A stretch of 16,607 nucleotides of DNA, taken from NCBI GenBank assembly GCA_947623975.1, contig CANQHY010000018.1, positions 1 to 16,607 of the forward strand. Direction: 5' to 3'. Shown in pieces: positions 13,486 to 16,607 of the stretch (positions are counted from its first letter, which is position 1; each line of letters starts with the position of its first letter). The DNA comes from an uncultured Bacilli bacterium (GTDB lineage Bacteria > Bacillota_I > Bacilli_A > RF39 > UBA660). The position numbers and the translations under genes are program-made. A model generated the notes under the pieces. The model was not told where the DNA came from, searched no databases, and saw nothing but the letters and a program-made list of their open reading frames with translations.

Positions 13486-14754
13486 TTAAGGTACTACAAT
13501 CCAAGCATTTGGAACAGGTCTAGTTTGAGCCTGATAATAACCGTTTCTTGGATTTGAAATTATTTCACCATTCAAAGCCATAGCCGTCGATGTTCCTCCA
13601 TCTAAATTAGCAGCATTAATAGCGCCGTAATTCAACATAACCTCCGTTAAATCATCCATATCAGCACCGATGCTTCCAATTTGACGACCATCAATTGCAA
13701 GTAACAAAACAATTCCATCTGCTCTCTGTCCAATAGCAGTTCTAGGGGCTTCCCCCCAACCACCATTTCCTTTTACAAAGGATGCCTTACCATTTACAAT
13801 CAAGAATGGTCCAAAATCGACTGCATCTCTTATTCCGCTGTTAACTGCTTCCCAAGCAGACATACGTGAAAGAATAAGTTTATTATCGGCATTGAAACCA
13901 ATTATACCGCCAGTACCATTTGCTCTTGAATTATTGGCAATCAATTTCCCCTCTGATATAACAACTCCGTGTGGTACTCCACCTGTCGAATTCCAATCTG
14001 GGTCAAAGAAACCGCCACCATTTATGGCAATTACAGCATTATATCTTTTAGCCATGGTAGTTATATACTGTCCATATGAATTATCAAGAGTAGTACCAGT
14101 TCCTTGGGAAATGGCAAGTTTTACTTTTGATGGATCATAAATTACTGCTAATTTTCCTCTGTAACCATCACCACTTATGTCAATAATTTTATATAAATCA
14201 TTTCCTGGATCTTTAGTTAAAACTGCTTTCTCAAATTCATTTTCGTATGTCGTCTGATTAAAATTTGGTTCTTTAAATGTTATCAAATCAGGATTAGTAT
14301 CTTCACCTGATTCTATTACAACGTTATTTGCCATAACTAAATTAACATCGTATGAATCATAAAACCAAGTAGCAAAATACTGATGATTCATGGTAGTCAT
14401 GGCCGTGGTGATTAACCAATCTTTAAAACCACTACCGGGAAAATACAACATTAAAACAACAGAATATCCACATATTGCATATATAGCCGCCAAAAGCCAA
14501 AAAGCAATTCTAAAACCTTTTTTCAATCTTTTGTTTAAAGTATCCTTTCCTGTGATGCTAAAAATAATACCTACCACTAATAATACCAAAAATATATTTG
14601 CTAATATTAAGACAATTGGAGACAAGGTACTGTTAATTAAACCATCACTATTTACAGATACAATATATAAACAAGAAAGTAACGGGAAAAAGATAACTCC
14701 TAATATTGTAAAAATTTTTCCTAGTTTTCTTTTTGGTAATTCGTTAAAACTCAT
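13486..14754 (-). CDS. membrane-bound phosphodiester glycosidase (NAGPA-like domain)
   Basis: Extracytoplasmic enzyme of the family that includes mammalian N-acetylglucosamine-1-phosphodiester alpha-N-acetylglucosaminidase and bacterial phosphodiester glycosidases; in bacteria the natural substrate is mostly unknown, with wall or capsule glycopolymers as candidates. The 422 residues have three transmembrane segments (about 12-34, 45-68, 80-105). The catalytic domain runs from about 195 to 420: AVIAINGGGFFDP (240-252), GGVPHGVVI, PRTAIGQ (337-343), LAIDGRQ, and ANLDGGTSTAMALNG (382-396) are the family motifs. Three spans rather than a simple signal peptide suggest tethering to the outer membrane face. 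The start has GGAGGGC upstream. It follows the anchored helical protein by 16 bases and is surely cotranscribed with it. Confidence 0.9.
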   Translation of the reverse strand: MSFNELPKRKLGKIFTILGVIFFPLLSCLYIVSVNSDGLINSTLSPIVLILANIFLVLLVVGIIFSITGKDTLNKRLKKGFRIAFWLLAAIYAICGYSVVLMLYFPGSGFKDWLITTAMTTMNHQYFATWFYDSYDVNLVMANNVVIESGEDTNPDLITFKEPNFNQTTYENEFEKAVLTKDPGNDLYKIIDISGDGYRGKLAVIYDPSKVKLAISQGTGTTLDNSYGQYITTMAKRYNAVIAINGGGFFDPDWNSTGGVPHGVVISEGKLIANNSRANGTGGIIGFNADNKLILSRMSAWEAVNSGIRDAVDFGPFLIVNGKASFVKGNGGWGEAPRTAIGQRADGIVLLLAIDGRQIGSIGADMDDLTEVMLNYGAINAANLDGGTSTAMALNGEIISNPRNGYYQAQTRPVPNAWIVVP

Positions 14755-14770
14755 AATGTTTGCCCTCCAA

Positions 14771-15382
14771 TTAATCTATTTCCATACCTAAATAAGTTCC
14801 ATCATTATTTACATCAATAAAATCTGTATATTTAGTTGAAACAAAATGTTCTAGAATTTTATGTTTATCTTCGTCAGATAATCCTTCATTTTCTGACGTA
14901 GCCCAGTTGTTGTATTCATCTATTTTACTATTAAGTAATTGCAAATCTACTACAAAGGTATTAACAATTTTTTCAAAATTAATAATATAAGAATTACAAT
15001 TACTATTGGCATTTGGATTACTATATGTCTCGTTTAAACAGTTAGCTTTAAGATAAAAAGCAGAATCTTCAACCTCACCTATCAAGGTTTCGTAGTTAGT
15101 TAACACTTCTTGCATCATTTGATAATTTTCTTCCATTCCCGTGTAATATGAAACATAATCACTTATCTTAGCATTTATAATATCCCTTTTTTCACCGAAT
15201 TCTTCAGTCTTTGATTTAAATGATTCATAAACATCAAGTATTTCGTCTACTATCTTTTTTTCATCATTTATTTTGTCATTTCTATTTTGTTTATATATAT
15301 TAGAAATCATTAGTACTACGCCGCTTAATATTAAAGAAACTCCCATTACTAAACAGCATAATTTTATATAATCTTTCTTCAT
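14771..15382 (-). CDS. membrane-anchored helical protein of unknown function
   Basis: I do not recognise the family. The 203 residues have one N-terminal transmembrane segment (about 8-28), then a charged, mainly helical extracellular region with coiled-coil character (about 35-105). Two cysteines follow at about 115 and 129 (KANCLNET and NSNCNSY), possibly a disulfide, then a second helical part (about 132-160). The C-terminus (FIDVNNDGTYLGMEID) has a D-x-N-x-D-G pattern like a calcium-binding loop, though this is only a single partial loop. AGGTGAT precedes the ATG. It is the first gene of a two-gene operon with the phosphodiester glycosidase, so it may help position or regulate that enzyme. 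Confidence 0.8.
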   Translation of the reverse strand: MKKDYIKLCCLVMGVSLILSGVVLMISNIYKQNRNDKINDEKKIVDEILDVYESFKSKTEEFGEKRDIINAKISDYVSYYTGMEENYQMMQEVLTNYETLIGEVEDSAFYLKANCLNETYSNPNANSNCNSYIINFEKIVNTFVVDLQLLNSKIDEYNNWATSENEGLSDEDKHKILEHFVSTKYTDFIDVNNDGTYLGMEID

Positions 15383-15400
15383 GCTATCACCTACTTTAGT

Positions 15401-15429
15401 AATATAACATTTTTCGACACTTTTTTCAA
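15401..15429 (-). promoter_or_regulatory. promoter of the envelope two-gene unit
   Basis: Minus strand TTGAAA (15429-15424), 17-base spacer, TATATT (15406-15401), preceded by TGT as an extended -10. This is the most complete promoter in the window, about 19 bases upstream of the start codon. Confidence 0.7.
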
Positions 15430-15459
15430 CACAATATATTTAAACTAAAAATAAATTTG

Positions 15460-15622
15460 AAAGTTCCCGCTTTTTTAAATACGGGAAGTAAGTCATTAAA
15501 TATTTATGCCGAGAAAACTTTTGACAATAGGCAGCTATAATTCGTCATACTTATTGTAATATCTTATTTTTAAGATATTACAAACTATACAAGAATTATA
15601 GCTGGGTCCATGTTGTCAAAAG
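15460..15622. ncRNA. candidate structured RNA with a three-tier nested hairpin
   Basis: Three perfect stems are nested on one axis. CTTTTGACAA (15518-15527) pairs with TTGTCAAAAG (15613-15622). CAGCTATAATTC (15532-15543) pairs with GAATTATAGCTG (15593-15604). TTGTAATATCTTA (15554-15566) pairs with TAAGATATTACAA (15571-15583), closed by a TTTT loop. Together these give 35 pairs separated by internal loops of 4/8 and 10/9 bases. To the left a smaller hairpin TTCCCG (15464-15469) / CGGGAA (15482-15487) adjoins it. No open frame of any size crosses the region. The strand is uncertain. It does not match tRNA, tmRNA, SRP RNA, RNase P RNA or a riboswitch I can recognise. A palindromic miniature mobile element is the main alternative. 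Confidence 0.55.
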
Positions 15623-15641
15623 GAAATTGGAATAAATTTTA

Positions 15642-15669
15642 TTGACTTTTATTTTCTTATGTATAAAAT
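15642..15669 (+). promoter_or_regulatory. promoter-like sequence inside the gene-free region
   Basis: TTGACT (15642-15647), 16-base spacer, TAAAAT (15664-15669) on the plus strand. A transcript would begin near 15676, twenty bases before the stem at 15696, and there is no plus-strand gene to serve. Confidence 0.45.
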
Positions 15670-15675
15670 ATAGTT

Positions 15676-15890
15676 ATTATTTCGTTCAAGAAAGTTATAT
15701 TGGGAACTATGTCGCGAAAAGATTTAGGGGCCAATCTTTTTAGTCTGCTTAATTAGATCTTATTCGCATTACTAGCTATATGTTTTGCATTATATTTATT
15801 ACCAATTACGGGAACTTTTTTGTTTACATATATTTAAAGTTTGTTAAACGGGAACTTACTTTTTAATTCTTCCCAATATATTTAAAAGCT
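15676..15890 (+). ncRNA. candidate ~200-base non-coding RNA closed by a long-range stem
   Basis: TATATTGGGAA (15696-15706) pairs perfectly with TTCCCAATATA (15870-15880), enclosing about 160 bases. Inside, AAAAGATT (15717-15724) pairs with AATCTTTT (15733-15740) around the loop TAGGGGCC. A plus-strand promoter-like sequence ends at 15669. The size and closing stem recall 6S RNA or other 200-base structured RNAs, but I cannot identify a family. No clear T-run terminator follows 15880, which weakens the case for this strand. Confidence 0.4.
15808..15857 (+). repeat. ACGGGAACTT direct repeat, 40 bases apart
   Basis: ACGGGAACTT occurs at 15808-15817 and 15848-15857. Related GGGAAC is at 15702-15707, and the complement AAGTTCCCG is at 15461-15469. 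The last can pair with either copy (ten bases with the first, nine with the second), so these may form alternative long-range stems in one RNA. Confidence 0.5.
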
Positions 15891-15934
15891 ACCACAATAT
15901 ATGTATCAATATAATTAAAAATATTTTAAATTTA

Positions 15935-16607
15935 TTAATCTATAGGTATAGGTATTATTCTATCACTCATACTAGTAACTATCTTCATATATTTATCATA
16001 ATAATTTCTATAATCTTTTAGTAAATTATCATCTAAATCTTTGTATGGATACAATCTAAAATTAGATCTTTCATCTTCACCTTCAGAATAAGTATATACA
16101 AGTTCAGCAGTTGGATTACTAAGTATTAAGAATGATTTATTATTTACAGTTAATTTTTTTACAGTTACTCCTGCCATTAATCCCGTAAGTCTTTCGATTC
16201 CAACTTGACCAGATATAAAATTACCAAGTGAATAAATAACCATCGTGTTTCCTATAAATTCAATTGGTTCTACTACATGTGGATGATGACCTATTACTAT
16301 ATCGACACCTAAACTAGCAAGATAATTGGCTATCTCTTTTTGTTCGTATACTGGTTCATGGGTATACTCAGTTCCCCAGTGCATTGCCACTAGAAGAAGA
16401 TCTACTTTATCACGTAATCTTTTTATATCGGCGGCAACTTTTTCTTTATCATAAAAATCAACTAGATATGGAGCATCGCCAGGGACAGGAATGCCATTGG
16501 TCGTAGTAGTATAAGAAAGAAGAGCATAAGTTATTCCATTCTTTTCCCTAATATTTAGTGCAGTTCTATCTTCTTCACTTAAATAAGAACCAGCCGTCAT
16601 AACATCT
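15935..16607 (-). CDS. capA: CapA-family protein, C-terminal part (5' end beyond the window)
   Basis: Metallophosphatase-fold protein of the CapA/PgsA type, linked to poly-gamma-glutamate or capsule production in some species and of unknown role in many others. About 223 C-terminal residues are visible. Family motifs: VAMHWGTEYTHEPVYEQKEIA, LGVDIVIGHHPHVVEP (metal-binding His-His-Pro-His), and MVIYSLGNFISGQ. The N-terminal motifs (GD near the start, NNH) lie outside the window, so completeness cannot be judged. The frame remains open to base 16607, and the methionine at 16598-16600 is internal. No capBC partners are visible downstream; the next gene on the strand, after the gene-free region, is the envelope pair. 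Confidence 0.9.
   Translation of the reverse strand, partial: DVMTAGSYLSEEDRTALNIREKNGITYALLSYTTTTNGIPVPGDAPYLVDFYDKEKVAADIKRLRDKVDLLLVAMHWGTEYTHEPVYEQKEIANYLASLGVDIVIGHHPHVVEPIEFIGNTMVIYSLGNFISGQVGIERLTGLMAGVTVKKLTVNNKSFLILSNPTAELVYTYSEGEDERSNFRLYPYKDLDDNLLKDYRNYYDKYMKIVTSMSDRIIPIPID

Noticed and set aside
14390..14791. Plus-strand open frame of about 130 codons across the glycosidase start
   Set aside because: It mirrors the transmembrane region of the glycosidase; no family match, no ribosome binding site, and it would cover two promoter-side genes.
15430..15934. CRISPR array, tRNA, tmRNA, SRP RNA or RNase P RNA in the gene-free region
   Set aside because: No regular repeat-spacer pattern, no cloverleaf with TTCGANNC, and none of the conserved cores of those RNAs.
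1..16607. Insertion sequences, prophage or integron parts
   Set aside because: No transposase, integrase or phage structural gene and no flanking repeats; all recognisable genes are chromosomal housekeeping or envelope types.

Overview
The window is AT-rich DNA (about 30% GC by eye) from a Gram-positive-type bacterium of the Bacilli/Firmicutes. The evidence is strong AGGAGG-type ribosome binding sites, a suf cluster in the Bacillus order (sufC-D-S-U-B), a lipoprotein PrsA foldase, a DacF-type penicillin-binding protein, a Firmicutes-type pyrimidine-nucleoside phosphorylase, omega subunit and RecX. Every one of the 20 stop codons I can place is TAA or TAG. This, the base composition and the short versions of some proteins suggest an uncultured gut lineage near Erysipelotrichales/RF39, but that placement is inference.

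Layout. 1-102: start of an unrecognised minus-strand gene. 243-2474: two divergent peptidoglycan carboxypeptidases, one M15 zinc enzyme (minus) and one serine DacF-type enzyme (plus). 2484-5734 (minus strand): pyrimidine-nucleoside phosphorylase, a membrane-anchored protein with a duplicated two-cysteine domain, an XRE regulator, and a short single-stranded-DNA-binding protein whose best start is an AUU codon. 5796-10332 (minus): the complete SUF iron-sulfur operon from an extended -10 promoter at 10354 to an AT-rich terminator at 5796-5844, with an unusually short SufD. 10436-12344: HinT, two previously uncalled single-span microproteins resembling the YjcZ family (minus, with a sigma-K-like promoter), and PrsA. 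12348-13368 (minus): RecX and RpoZ as separate transcription units. 13457-15429 (minus): a two-gene envelope unit (anchored helical protein plus three-span phosphodiester glycosidase). 15430-15934: a 500-base stretch without genes, dense in long inverted repeats, which looks like one or two structured non-coding RNAs. 15935-16607: C-terminal part of a CapA-type protein running off the window.

Functionally this is mostly housekeeping: cell-wall trimming, nucleoside salvage, Fe-S assembly, protein folding at the membrane, and transcription and recombination accessory factors. The least explained parts are the structured region at 15430-15934, the microprotein pair at 10952-11164, and the duplicated-domain surface protein at 3892-4809. 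Many starts were moved inward from the longest open frame because the Shine-Dalgarno sequence lies inside that frame (sufB, sufS, sufC, hinT, recX, dacF, ssb).
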